Origin: Kiloniella litopenaei
Lineage (GTDB): Bacteria; Pseudomonadota; Alphaproteobacteria; Kiloniellales; Kiloniellaceae
Assembly: GCF_000982415.1 (NCBI RefSeq)
Contig: NZ_LANI01000029.1
Location: forward strand, 1 to 64,000
Reading direction: 5' to 3'
Length of the DNA stretch: 64,000 nucleotides
Below are positions 44,650-53,494 of the stretch, piece by piece. The position numbers and the translations under genes are program-made. A model generated the notes under the pieces. It made no database searches and was not told where the DNA came from. It worked only from the letters and a program-made list of their open reading frames with translations. Numbering within the stretch: position 1 is the first letter of the stretch; every line of letters begins with the position of its first letter.

Positions 44650-45471
44650 TTGTTTCTTACCTATCAGAACCTTACCCCCGAAGATAAGAATGAAATTGAT
44701 CAAAGATTTGCTCATGGAAAGCAAATGATCAAGGAAGCGGGAAAAATTGCCCTGGATTATTTTAATCGCCGGGACGAGCTCATTATCGAAACAAAAACAG
44801 ACCCACAAGACGTCGTCAGTATTGCGGATCAAAATGTAGAAAGAATTATTCGTGATCTCACACGTGAAAAATTCCCAGACGACGGCTATCTTGGCGAAGA
44901 ACACGGACAGGAAAAAGGAAGCAACGATTATCTCTGGGTAATCGACCCCATAGACGGTACAGCATGCTTTCTAACGGGAATGTATGCATGGTGTATTTCC
45001 GTTGCCCTAATGAAAGGCGACAAGATCGTTGCCGGCTTTGTTTACGATCCAAATACAGACGAACTTTTCTCTGCCTTAACCGGAAACAATGCTCATCTGA
45101 ATGGCAAAAAAATTGAAACTCAAAACGTCAACTCTGTTACTCAGGGGGTAATGGGCTTGGGCACATCCCATAGAATTCCTCCATCTCAGTTATTACCTTT
45201 TCTGGATAATTTACTTTCGGCGGGGGGAATGTTTATCCGTAACGGTTCCTGTGCTTTGATGATGTCATACGTCGCATCCGGTCGGTTAATTGGGTATTAC
45301 GAACCCCATATCAACCCTTGGGATTGTCTCGCAGGTATTATTCTGATCGAGGAAGCCGGGGGATGGTCATCACCATTTCTTGAGAACGAGGGCTTGACCC
45401 AGGGCAACCCCATTCTTTCATCAGCCAGTGGTGTCGCAAACGATTTACAAAAAATGGCCGGTCTTGCGTGA
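44650..45471 (+). CDS. Inositol monophosphatase family protein
   Basis: 273 residues, TTG start at 44650 with AAGGA eight bases upstream. Metal-binding motifs of the IMPase family: Glu pair in LGEEHGQE, DPIDGTACFLTGMYAWCISVAL (motif A, about 98-119), and WDCLAGIILIEEAGG (motif B, about 220-234). The enzyme is a Mg-dependent phosphatase acting on inositol-1-phosphate or related sugar phosphates. It follows the importer by 61 bases in the same direction and precedes the iol genes, so it probably dephosphorylates the imported compound to free inositol. Confidence 0.9.
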   Translation: MFLTYQNLTPEDKNEIDQRFAHGKQMIKEAGKIALDYFNRRDELIIETKTDPQDVVSIADQNVERIIRDLTREKFPDDGYLGEEHGQEKGSNDYLWVIDPIDGTACFLTGMYAWCISVALMKGDKIVAGFVYDPNTDELFSALTGNNAHLNGKKIETQNVNSVTQGVMGLGTSHRIPPSQLLPFLDNLLSAGGMFIRNGSCALMMSYVASGRLIGYYEPHINPWDCLAGIILIEEAGGWSSPFLENEGLTQGNPILSSASGVANDLQKMAGLA

Positions 45472-45519
45472 TTAGTCATAGGGCATAATTGATCTTTGAA
45501 ATTCTGTCGAGTTCACACA

Positions 45520-45556
45520 AAAAAACAGAGGATGCATTTCGCGCCCTCTGTTTTTT
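45520..45556. terminator. Bidirectional terminator between IMPase gene and iolG
   Basis: AAAAAACAGAGG (45520-45531) and CCTCTGTTTTTT (45545-45556) are perfect inverted arms around a 13-base loop. The A and T runs make it work for both converging transcripts. Confidence 0.88.
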
Positions 45557-45576
45557 GATCAAAACTCTACTGCTGA

Positions 45577-46566
45577 TTAGACCAGTGAAACAGGCACTCC
45601 TGTTTTCAGAGATTCTGTGGCTGCATCAGCCAAAGCCTGTGCCATGAGGCCATCATACCCACTTGGCGAAGGCTGTATGCCCTTTTCTACGACATCGATA
45701 AAGGCATTGAGTTCATCGCGGTACGCAGCCATATAGCGTTCCAAAAAGAAATGCTGAACAGGATCAGTTTTAAAGCCAGCAGATGTTGCGACTTCTACCG
45801 TTGTTTCGTGAACATTACCTGCGCGGAGCATACCTTTTGATCCATGAACTTCAACACGCTGATCATATCCATAGGTTGCCCGCCGAGAATTAGATATCTG
45901 ACACACCTTACCACTTGCCGTTTTCAACACAGCCAGTGCGGTATCGACGTCTCCAGCATCACCAATAGCGGGATCAACCAAAGCTGAGCCGGTAGCATAG
46001 ATAGAAACAGGCTCCTCACCCAAAAGGAATCGTGCCATATCAAGATCATGTATCATCATATCCCGAAACAAACCTCCGGACCGCTCAATGTAGGAAACAG
46101 GCGGTGGAGAGGGATCGCGGGACTGAATGGTAACAATTTCCACATCCCCGATTTCCCCATCGGACAATCGACGCTGTAACGACGCAAAATTTGGGTCAAA
46201 ACGACGGTTAAAGCCAATCATCAGGGGTTGGTTACAGCTTTCAACAACCTCTAAACAAGACCGTATTCTTTCTGCATCCATATCCACTGGTTTCTCACAA
46301 AAAACCGCTTTGCCAGCCCGTGCCCCGGCTTCGATAAAATCGGCATGGGTATCCGTTGACGAAGCGACAAAAACGGCCTGAACATCGTCCCGTGCCAACA
46401 TATCTTCGACGGATGAAACCTCTGCACCTGTCTTTGCTGCTAAAGTTTCAGAGGCCTCAACAAAAGCATCTGAAACAGTGACCAATTTTGCTCGGGCATT
46501 TGCCACAATATTTTCTGCATGAAGCTGTCCAATACGACCAGCCCCGATTAATCCAAACCCAACCAA
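45577..46566 (-). CDS. iolG: Inositol 2-dehydrogenase (Gfo/Idh/MocA family)
   Basis: 329 residues from TTG 46566, which has GGAGG six bases upstream; the open frame runs further but without family sequence. NAD-binding GLIGAGRIGQLHAENI opens the Rossmann domain. The family CEKPVDMD motif and the catalytic-lysine context are present (FCEKPVD), followed by FNRRFDPNF and RDMMIHDLDMARFLLGEEP. IolG oxidises myo-inositol to 2-keto-myo-inositol (scyllo-inosose). It is divergent from iolCDEB, with a putative operator 14 bases before its start. Confidence 0.9.
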   Translation of the reverse strand: MVGFGLIGAGRIGQLHAENIVANARAKLVTVSDAFVEASETLAAKTGAEVSSVEDMLARDDVQAVFVASSTDTHADFIEAGARAGKAVFCEKPVDMDAERIRSCLEVVESCNQPLMIGFNRRFDPNFASLQRRLSDGEIGDVEIVTIQSRDPSPPPVSYIERSGGLFRDMMIHDLDMARFLLGEEPVSIYATGSALVDPAIGDAGDVDTALAVLKTASGKVCQISNSRRATYGYDQRVEVHGSKGMLRAGNVHETTVEVATSAGFKTDPVQHFFLERYMAAYRDELNAFIDVVEKGIQPSPSGYDGLMAQALADAATESLKTGVPVSLV

Positions 46567-46579
46567 AAGAGCCTCCAAA

Positions 46580-46593
46580 GGAATACATATTCT
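46580..46593. promoter_or_regulatory. Putative RpiR/IolR operator in front of iolG
   Basis: GGAATACATATTCT matches the regulator-proximal GGAATATAAATTCC at 11 of 14 positions. A second related site, AAGATCTATATTCC, lies at 46706-46719 on the iolC side and matches the inverted form at 10 of 14. Each transcription unit would have one site. Confidence 0.5.
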
Positions 46594-46645
46594 GAATTGA
46601 CTTGAATATAGAATATGTGTTTCATTGTCACAAGAAGAAGATATA

Positions 46646-46688
46646 AAAGTTTCAATTTTCAAATCCCGGATATGAAAATTGAAACTTT
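46646..46688. repeat. Perfect 16-bp inverted repeat in the iolG-iolC intergenic region
   Basis: AAAGTTTCAATTTTCA (46646-46661) and TGAAAATTGAAACTTT (46673-46688) are exact inverted copies with an 11-base loop. It has no T-tract, so it does not look like a standard terminator. It could be an extended operator or an RNA hairpin in the leader of one of the iol transcripts. Confidence 0.85.
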
Positions 46689-46775
46689 ATGCACATACAA
46701 CAATTAAGATCTATATTCCGCATATTATACAATAATCGGATAGGTCAAAGTGCTCGCAAGAAGAAACGATAAAAT

Positions 46776-48713
46776 ATGACAAAGCAACAAGACCTTGATG
46801 TAATCACTATTGGCCGCGCCTCTGTCGACCTTTACGGACAACAGATTGGCGGACGCCTGGAAGATATGGCAAGTTTCGCAAAATCAGTTGGTGGCTGTCC
46901 GGCAAACATCGCTATCGGCACCTCAAGGTTAGGGTTACAATCCGGCTTTATCACCCGGGTAGGTGATGAACAGATGGGGCGCTATATCCAAGAGCAAATG
47001 GTGCGCGAAACTGTTGCTACTGACGGCATCATCACCGACAAGGAACGCTTGACGGCTTTGGTACTTTTGGGTGTCAGGGATGATGACACCTTTCCCTTGA
47101 TTTTTTATCGTGAAAACTGTGCTGACATGGCACTGTGTGAAGAAGATATAGATCCACTGTTTATACAACGATCCCGGTCTATCCTTATTAGCGGCACGCA
47201 TCTGTCAAAACCAAATGTTCTGGCAGCGAGCAAAAAAGCAGTATCGATTGCCAAATCTGCAGGCCGCAAGGTTATTCTTGATATCGATTATCGCCCCAAT
47301 CTTTGGGGGTTGGCAGGCCACGAAGCGGGCGAAGAACGTTTTATCAAGTCAGATCTTGTGACCACCCACCTTCAATCTGTTTTAGCTGATTGCGATCTGA
47401 TTGTTGGTACCGAAGAAGAAGTACACATAGCAGGTGGCACCGAAAACACACGCGAAGCTCTGACTGTTATTCGTTCTCTTTCCAAGGCTGTTATTGTACT
47501 CAAGCGTGGTCCTATGGGCTGTATCGTCTATCCAGACGCGATACCGGAAAATCTGGAAGAAGGCATCACTGGCCCTGGCTTTCCGGTAGAGGTTTATAAT
47601 GTGCTTGGGGCTGGCGATGCCTTCATGTCTGGTTTTTTAAGGGGATGGCTCCGGGCCGAAAACTTTGAGACTTGTGCAAAATGGGCCAACGCTTGTGGTG
47701 CCTTTGCCGTCTCACGTCTGCTTTGCTCTCCGGAAATCCCAACATGGGACGAACTGCAATACTTCCTAAAAGTCGGCAGCAAACATCGTGCTTTACGTAA
47801 AGATCAGGATATAAATCACATCCATTGGGCAACAACACGGCGCCCAACAGATAAAAGCCTGATGGCTTTTGCCATTGACCATCGATCGCAACTAGAGGAC
47901 ATGGCTGATCGTGCGGGGGTTTCCCGTGATCAGATTCCTCGGCTTAAGCAACTCGCGGTGAAAGCCGCATGCAATGTCGCACAGGGACGTCCGAACTACG
48001 GAATGCTGCTCGACAGTACCTACGGTGTCAAAGCACTTTTTGATGCCGCAAAAAATCCCCTGTGGATTGGCCGGCCCGTTGAACTGCCAGGATCACATCC
48101 GTTGGATTTTGACCAAATCAATGACTTGGGGTCACACCTCAACGAATGGCCCGTTGATCATGTCGTCAAATGTCTCTGCTTTTACCATCCCGACGACGAA
48201 CAAAGCATCAGAGAACAGCAAGAAAAATCCCTTCTGCGTCTTCATGAAGCCGCCCGAAAGGTTGGACGTGAACTTTTGATCGAAATTATCGCTGGCAAAA
48301 ACGGTCCACTTGGGGATGAAACAATATCAAAGGTCATGTCCCGACTTTACGGGCTGGGGATAAAACCGGATTGGTGGAAGCTTGAACCACAGACCAACAA
48401 GATTGCCTGGCAAAATATCAGTAACGTAATAGAGGAAAATGACCTTTATTGCCGGGGTATTGTTCTTCTTGGGCTTGAGGCCCCCGAGGAACAGCTTAAA
48501 GATGCCTTTGCCTCTGCAATATCATCACCCTGGGTAAAGGGCTTTGCCGTAGGGCGCACCATCTTTGCCGAAGCAGCCAACGCTTGGCTTAGAGGAGAAA
48601 TTGATGACGACACAGCAGTTGCAGATATGGAAAATAAATTCCGTCGCCTGACTGAATCCTGGATGGCGATAGAAAAGACAACCCAGTTTTCAGAACACCC
48701 CCTCGACAGGTAA
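46776..48713 (+). CDS. iolC: 5-dehydro-2-deoxygluconokinase fused to DUF2090 (IolC type)
   Basis: 645 residues. Residues 1-330 are a PfkB/ribokinase-type sugar kinase (TIGRASVDLYGQQIGGRLEDM, GGCPANIAIG, and the catalytic GAGDAFMSGFLRGWL). Residues about 345-640 are the DUF2090 domain (FAIDHRSQLEDMADRAG, LLDSTYGVKALFDAAK), an aldolase-like barrel. The kinase phosphorylates 5-dehydro-2-deoxy-D-gluconate. In many Proteobacteria the fused DUF2090 is thought to replace the separate IolJ aldolase, which is not encoded here. First gene of iolCDEB. Confidence 0.93.
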   Translation: MTKQQDLDVITIGRASVDLYGQQIGGRLEDMASFAKSVGGCPANIAIGTSRLGLQSGFITRVGDEQMGRYIQEQMVRETVATDGIITDKERLTALVLLGVRDDDTFPLIFYRENCADMALCEEDIDPLFIQRSRSILISGTHLSKPNVLAASKKAVSIAKSAGRKVILDIDYRPNLWGLAGHEAGEERFIKSDLVTTHLQSVLADCDLIVGTEEEVHIAGGTENTREALTVIRSLSKAVIVLKRGPMGCIVYPDAIPENLEEGITGPGFPVEVYNVLGAGDAFMSGFLRGWLRAENFETCAKWANACGAFAVSRLLCSPEIPTWDELQYFLKVGSKHRALRKDQDINHIHWATTRRPTDKSLMAFAIDHRSQLEDMADRAGVSRDQIPRLKQLAVKAACNVAQGRPNYGMLLDSTYGVKALFDAAKNPLWIGRPVELPGSHPLDFDQINDLGSHLNEWPVDHVVKCLCFYHPDDEQSIREQQEKSLLRLHEAARKVGRELLIEIIAGKNGPLGDETISKVMSRLYGLGIKPDWWKLEPQTNKIAWQNISNVIEENDLYCRGIVLLGLEAPEEQLKDAFASAISSPWVKGFAVGRTIFAEAANAWLRGEIDDDTAVADMENKFRRLTESWMAIEKTTQFSEHPLDR

Positions 48714-48803
48714 CGACACCTGAAAACCATACTCAAAACCCAAAATATGTCATACTTCACTTTTTGTTAAAAAACAGAAGTCTGAACAAGCCGGATTAAA
48801 CAG

Positions 48804-50651
48804 ATGAAAACGATACGATTAACAATGGCGCAAGCAGTTGCCCGTTTTTTAAGTGTTCAGAAAATTGAAATCGATAACAAAATAGAACCTATTTTTGCAG
48901 GTGTATGGGCAATCTTTGGGCATGGTAACGTCACAGGAATGGGCGAAGCTCTTTATCAGGTTCGGGACCGGCTTCCCACATACCGGGCACACAATGAACA
49001 AGGCATGGCGCACGCAGCAATCGCCTTTGCCAAGTCATCTCAACGCCAACGTATGATGGCCTGTACGACATCAATTGGTCCCGGTGCAACAAATATGGTC
49101 ACCGCCGCGGCCTTGGCCCACGTCAATCGTCTGCCGCTTTTGCTATTACCCGGTGATGTTTTTGCCAATCGAAATCCCGATCCCGTTCTGCAACAAATCG
49201 AGGACTTTGGGGATGGTACAATTTCCGCTAACGACTGCTTCAAGCCAGTATCAAGGTACTTTGATCGTATAGCACGCCCGGAACAAATTATTCCTGCACT
49301 TAACAGAGCAATGAATGTTCTTACAGATCCGGCAGAATGCGGGCCGGTAACCCTATCACTTTGCCAAGACACACAAGCAGAAGCCTATGACTATCCCGAA
49401 AGTTTTTTTGAGGAAAAAATTTGGCATATTCGCCGCCCCGCCGTAGATCCCTACGAACTTGAAACAGCGCTTTCAGCGTTAAAAGAAGCCAAGAAGCCTC
49501 TGATTATCGCGGGGGGTGGTGTCCACTATTCCAAGGCATGTGACACCCTTCGGCTTTTTGCTGAAAAACATAAAATTCCTGTAACCGAGACACAGGGTGG
49601 TAAATCTGCGTTACCCCATGATCATCCACTTAATATGGGGGCAATCGGCGTAACGGGAACTTCCGCTGCAAACAAACTTGCCGAAAATACCGACATGATC
49701 CTTGCTGTCGGTACAAGACTTCAGGACTTCACCACCGGGTCATGGGCTCTTTTCAAAAATCCTGATCGCCGTTTTATTGGTATAAATGTACAAAGCTTTG
49801 ATGCAAGTAAACATCGCTCTTTGCCCCTGATTGGGGATGCACAAAGCACCCTGGCGCAATTAAGCACCGCACTTGGAAACTGGCAAACACCAGAAGAATG
49901 GGTAACGCTGGGGCACAATGCATATCAAAGCTGGCGGGATGCCGCCCATGAAGTAACCGCCTCAACACCTGATCTGTATCCTTCTGACGCCCAAGTAATC
50001 GGGGCGGCCCAACGGGCTTCGGACAAAGACTCTATTGTTGTATGTGCAGCGGGCGGTTTACCTGGAGAGCTCCACAAACTCTGGCAAGCCTCGTCCCCCG
50101 GAAGCTATCACGTAGAATATGGGTATTCTTGTATGGGGTACGAGATAGCGGGCGGCCTTGGGGTCAAACTCGCCCACCCTGACAAGGAAGTCATGGTCAT
50201 GGTCGGCGATGGTTCCTATCTGATGATGAATTCCGAAATTGCCACGTCTGTTCTATTGGGACAGCGACTAACAATTATCGTTCTTGATAATCGTGGATAT
50301 GGATGCATCAATCGCTTGCAACGGGGTACCGGAAATCCTTCTTTCAACAATCTATTGGCCCACACCAATCATCAATCCCTGCCCGATATCGACTTTAGAT
50401 CACATGCCGAAAGTTTGGGCGCCTTAGCGTCAAAGGTGAACACAATTGATGAACTGGAAGCGGCACTAGATCAGGCCAAAAACAACGAAAAAACAACTGT
50501 CATTGTTATTGATACAGACCCCTTGGCATCAACAGAAGCCGGTGGCCATTGGTGGGATGTTGCCATCCCAGAAGTATCAATGGACAAAAATGTGAACTCA
50601 GCGCGTGAAAACTATGAAGCTGCGCTCAAAAAACAACGTATCGGAGATTAA
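48804..50651 (+). CDS. iolD: 3D-(3,5/4)-trihydroxycyclohexane-1,2-dione hydrolase
   Basis: 615 residues, a thiamine-diphosphate enzyme. The start MKTIRLTMAQAVARFL is diagnostic for IolD. The N-terminal Glu context is RAHNEQGMAHAAIAFAK, and the ThDP-binding motif is VGDGSYLMMNSEIAT (about 472-486) with LDNRGYGCINRLQ. It opens the ring of the trione to give 5-deoxy-D-glucuronate. Its stop is 4 bases before the iolE start. Confidence 0.96.
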   Translation: MKTIRLTMAQAVARFLSVQKIEIDNKIEPIFAGVWAIFGHGNVTGMGEALYQVRDRLPTYRAHNEQGMAHAAIAFAKSSQRQRMMACTTSIGPGATNMVTAAALAHVNRLPLLLLPGDVFANRNPDPVLQQIEDFGDGTISANDCFKPVSRYFDRIARPEQIIPALNRAMNVLTDPAECGPVTLSLCQDTQAEAYDYPESFFEEKIWHIRRPAVDPYELETALSALKEAKKPLIIAGGGVHYSKACDTLRLFAEKHKIPVTETQGGKSALPHDHPLNMGAIGVTGTSAANKLAENTDMILAVGTRLQDFTTGSWALFKNPDRRFIGINVQSFDASKHRSLPLIGDAQSTLAQLSTALGNWQTPEEWVTLGHNAYQSWRDAAHEVTASTPDLYPSDAQVIGAAQRASDKDSIVVCAAGGLPGELHKLWQASSPGSYHVEYGYSCMGYEIAGGLGVKLAHPDKEVMVMVGDGSYLMMNSEIATSVLLGQRLTIIVLDNRGYGCINRLQRGTGNPSFNNLLAHTNHQSLPDIDFRSHAESLGALASKVNTIDELEAALDQAKNNEKTTVIVIDTDPLASTEAGGHWWDVAIPEVSMDKNVNSARENYEAALKKQRIGD

Positions 50652-50655
50652 TTGC

Positions 50656-51543
50656 ATGGCCATTCGCATTGGGGCCAATCCTATTGGCTGGTCAAATGAT
50701 GATATGACGGAACTTGGTGGTCATATTCCGCTAGAACAATGCCTTCGAGAAGCACAGGAAGCTGGCTTTGTCGGGATGGAACTTGGCAACAAATTCCCCC
50801 GTAAAATTGAGACACTAAGGGCAACGCTTGCTGAATACGGCCATAGTCTTGTCTCTGGTTGGTATTCTTCTGAACTATTAACCCGCAGTGTTCAGGATGA
50901 GCTCGTGAACTTGCGCCCTCACCTAGACCTTTTAAAGGGCTGCGGTGCAGATGTTTTGGTGTTCGCTGAAACGTCAAACGCCATTCATGGTGACATCAAT
51001 ATACCGCTTTCTCAACGACCAGTACTACGCGATGAAGATTGGGCTGAATTTGGGAAACGCGTTACTGAAGTTGGCGATGCTACATTGGCCGAAGGTATCC
51101 GTCTTGTATATCATCATCATATGGGAACCATCGTACAATCCGAAGAAGACATTCACACCTTCATGCGTGTCACTGGGCCTTCGGTTCATCTGTTGCTGGA
51201 CACGGGACATGCAACTTGGGGTGGGGCTGATCCAGCAAAATTGGCGGCACAATATAAAAGTCGAATCAGTCATGTACATACCAAGGATGTCCGTTCACAT
51301 GTGATGGAAAAAGCCGCCGACAGCAATATGAGCTTCCTAGAAGCCGTGATTGCGGGTGTCTATACCGTTCCGGGTGACGGCATGATTGACTTCGCTGCAA
51401 CTTTGAAAGAGCTAAGTGGATACCAAGGCTGGATCGTGGTCGAGGCAGAGCAGTATTCAGACACAATCTCGGCACTTTCCTTTGCCCAAATGGGGTACAC
51501 AAATTTGGTTGGCTATCTGCGAGAAGCGAACCTCATCGATTAA
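50656..51543 (+). CDS. iolE: Myo-inosose-2 dehydratase
   Basis: 295 residues from ATG 50656 (GGAG upstream); a longer in-frame start inside iolD is not family-like. The AP-endonuclease-2/xylose-isomerase-like barrel has ANPIGWSNDDMTELGGHIPLEQCLREA at the N-terminus and metal ligands in VYHHHMGT, LLDTGHATWGG and HVHTKDVR. It dehydrates 2-keto-myo-inositol to the trione substrate of IolD. Confidence 0.95.
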   Translation: MAIRIGANPIGWSNDDMTELGGHIPLEQCLREAQEAGFVGMELGNKFPRKIETLRATLAEYGHSLVSGWYSSELLTRSVQDELVNLRPHLDLLKGCGADVLVFAETSNAIHGDINIPLSQRPVLRDEDWAEFGKRVTEVGDATLAEGIRLVYHHHMGTIVQSEEDIHTFMRVTGPSVHLLLDTGHATWGGADPAKLAAQYKSRISHVHTKDVRSHVMEKAADSNMSFLEAVIAGVYTVPGDGMIDFAATLKELSGYQGWIVVEAEQYSDTISALSFAQMGYTNLVGYLREANLID

Positions 51544-51594
51544 AAAATCCAGAAGCAAAGAACCATCCGATCATTCAATCCAACGAGAAACATC

Positions 51595-52404
51595 ATGAGC
51601 CACTTACTTGTTAAACCAACATCCCCTGATCCTAGCGGCAAGGTACTCGAAATCACTCCCGAAAGTGCCGGGTGGAAGTATATTGGCTTTAACCTGCATA
51701 AGCTTGTGAAAGATCAAGTTATATCAGAACAAACAACCGATCGTGAAGTTTGCCTGGTCTTTGTATCAGGCAAAGGCAAAGTATCTGTGGATGATCAAGA
51801 CTTTGGCTCTTTAGGAGAACGTATGTCCCCATTCGAAGGAGATCCTTGGTCCGTCTATATTCCCGGGGGATGCACATGGTCACTAACAGCTGAAACAGAC
51901 GTTGAATTGGCTGTGTGTTCAGCCCCAGTTACATCCAGTGCTGACGAGCGTCTCAAACCACGGGTTATTTCGCCCAAAGAGGCTGGCAAGGAAACGCGCG
52001 GAGAGAGCACAAACGTTCGCCATGTAGCTAACATTCTTCCCGAGACGGAACCTGCAGACAGTTTATTGGTTGTAGAGGTTATTACCCCTGGCGGTCACTG
52101 GTCATCCTACCCTCCACACAAACATGATCAGGATGCCCTACCCAACGAATCTCTTTTGGAAGAAACCTACTACCATCGAATTAATCCGTCCCAGGGTTTT
52201 GCTTTTCAGCGGGTTTATACTGATGACCGATCATTGGATGAAACCTTTGCTGTAGAAGACGGTAATGTTGTGTTGGTTCCAGAAGGATATCATCCCTGTG
52301 GCGCTCCGCATGGGTACGATCTTTATTATCTCAATGTCATGGCTGGGCCAAAGCGCGTTTGGAAGTTTCACAACGATCCGGATCATGAATGGATGTTGAA
52401 ATAG
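51595..52404 (+). CDS. iolB: 5-deoxy-glucuronate isomerase
   Basis: 269 residues, bicupin fold. Hallmarks: SAGWKYIGFNLHKL near the start, HWSSYPPHKHDQDALPNESLLEETYYHRINPSQGF (in parts) with metal-binding His residues, and VLVPEGYHPCGAPHGYDLYYLNVMAGP at the end. It converts 5-deoxy-glucuronate to 5-dehydro-2-deoxy-gluconate, the IolC substrate. Last gene of the operon. iolA (malonate semialdehyde dehydrogenase) is not in the window. Confidence 0.96.
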   Translation: MSHLLVKPTSPDPSGKVLEITPESAGWKYIGFNLHKLVKDQVISEQTTDREVCLVFVSGKGKVSVDDQDFGSLGERMSPFEGDPWSVYIPGGCTWSLTAETDVELAVCSAPVTSSADERLKPRVISPKEAGKETRGESTNVRHVANILPETEPADSLLVVEVITPGGHWSSYPPHKHDQDALPNESLLEETYYHRINPSQGFAFQRVYTDDRSLDETFAVEDGNVVLVPEGYHPCGAPHGYDLYYLNVMAGPKRVWKFHNDPDHEWMLK

Positions 52405-52605
52405 TCTCCACTTTACGATTTTTAAACCGTGAACAATTTTGCGCAAAACTAACGCGCAAAAAATACACGAAACACAATTATATGGTGTTTTAGATAAATA
52501 TATTTTAAAATGGATACATACGAATAAAACAACCTATAGCGTTTGGTACATTCAATAAAATAACTAGCTACGCATTCTGTTCAAGAGTAAGTAGGTATAG
52601 TAAAC

Positions 52606-53388
52606 ATGAGACTGGTCAACCACCTCAGTATTTTGCCAATAATCGCTATGAATTACCTTTCAGCTGCGACGGTTGCCGCTGAACCAGTTATCATAACGAC
52701 CCACGAGCTGCCGCCTTATAGTTATTTTGATGAAGACAATAACTTCACAGGTATTGCAACAACTGTGCTGGAATGCGTTTTACATAAACTAGAAAGACCA
52801 TATCAAATTCAGGTTGTTCCTTGGAAAAGAGCTCAGAGGCTCGTCCAAAATCATGAGGCTGATGGATTTTACGCTGCCTCAAAAAATGCATTTCGAGATA
52901 GTTATGCCGTGATGACAAAGGCAATTGCGGATCAAACCTGGACTTGGTATCTCCGTAAAGAATCTCAACTTGATCCACAATCCAACGACTTTAAGAACAA
53001 CGCGAATGTTTCCAGTTTTCTGGGGGCAAATATGCACCGATGGCTGATTGACAACGGTTATAACGTCTCTAATACCCCTGCAACAGACACAAAGAGTCTG
53101 TTGAAAATGCTATTAAGTGACCGCTTTGAAGCTGTTCTGGCAAACGAACTCGTGATGGATCGGCTTTTACATGAAACAAATCAATCTGAAAATATTCGAA
53201 AGGTGGACTTAAAAAACAAGCCTCTCGGCGTTTATTTTTCTAATCGTTTCTTACTGCATAACCCGGGGTTTATAGAACGTTTCAACCGGCAAGTTACCCC
53301 CTGCCGAAAAGACAGTGACAATGTCGCCTATAATCATCTAGATACCTTAACGGGCAATACGCAAATCAGCCTAATTTTTCCCCAGTAA
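52606..53388 (+). CDS. Periplasmic solute-binding (SBP_bac_3-like) protein
   Basis: 260 residues with a signal peptide (MRLVNHLSILPIIAMNYLSAATVAA). The body begins EPVIITTHELPPYSYFDEDNNFTGIATTVLECVL, typical of family-3 receptors, and continues VVPWKRAQRLVQNHEADGFY. Such orphan proteins without a transporter are common in marine Proteobacteria and may be receptors for signalling or simply scavenging. It is related in type to the frameshifted gene at 6560. No partner genes; ligand unknown. Confidence 0.82.
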   Translation: MRLVNHLSILPIIAMNYLSAATVAAEPVIITTHELPPYSYFDEDNNFTGIATTVLECVLHKLERPYQIQVVPWKRAQRLVQNHEADGFYAASKNAFRDSYAVMTKAIADQTWTWYLRKESQLDPQSNDFKNNANVSSFLGANMHRWLIDNGYNVSNTPATDTKSLLKMLLSDRFEAVLANELVMDRLLHETNQSENIRKVDLKNKPLGVYFSNRFLLHNPGFIERFNRQVTPCRKDSDNVAYNHLDTLTGNTQISLIFPQ

Positions 53389-53494
53389 AAGATTGTGATT
53401 AGACCAGCCGGGATACATTAATCATACTCTGGGTTCTATGATATCATCTTATGTTAGTGGGGCTTTACTGTCCGGCAAGACATCTCATCACTAC

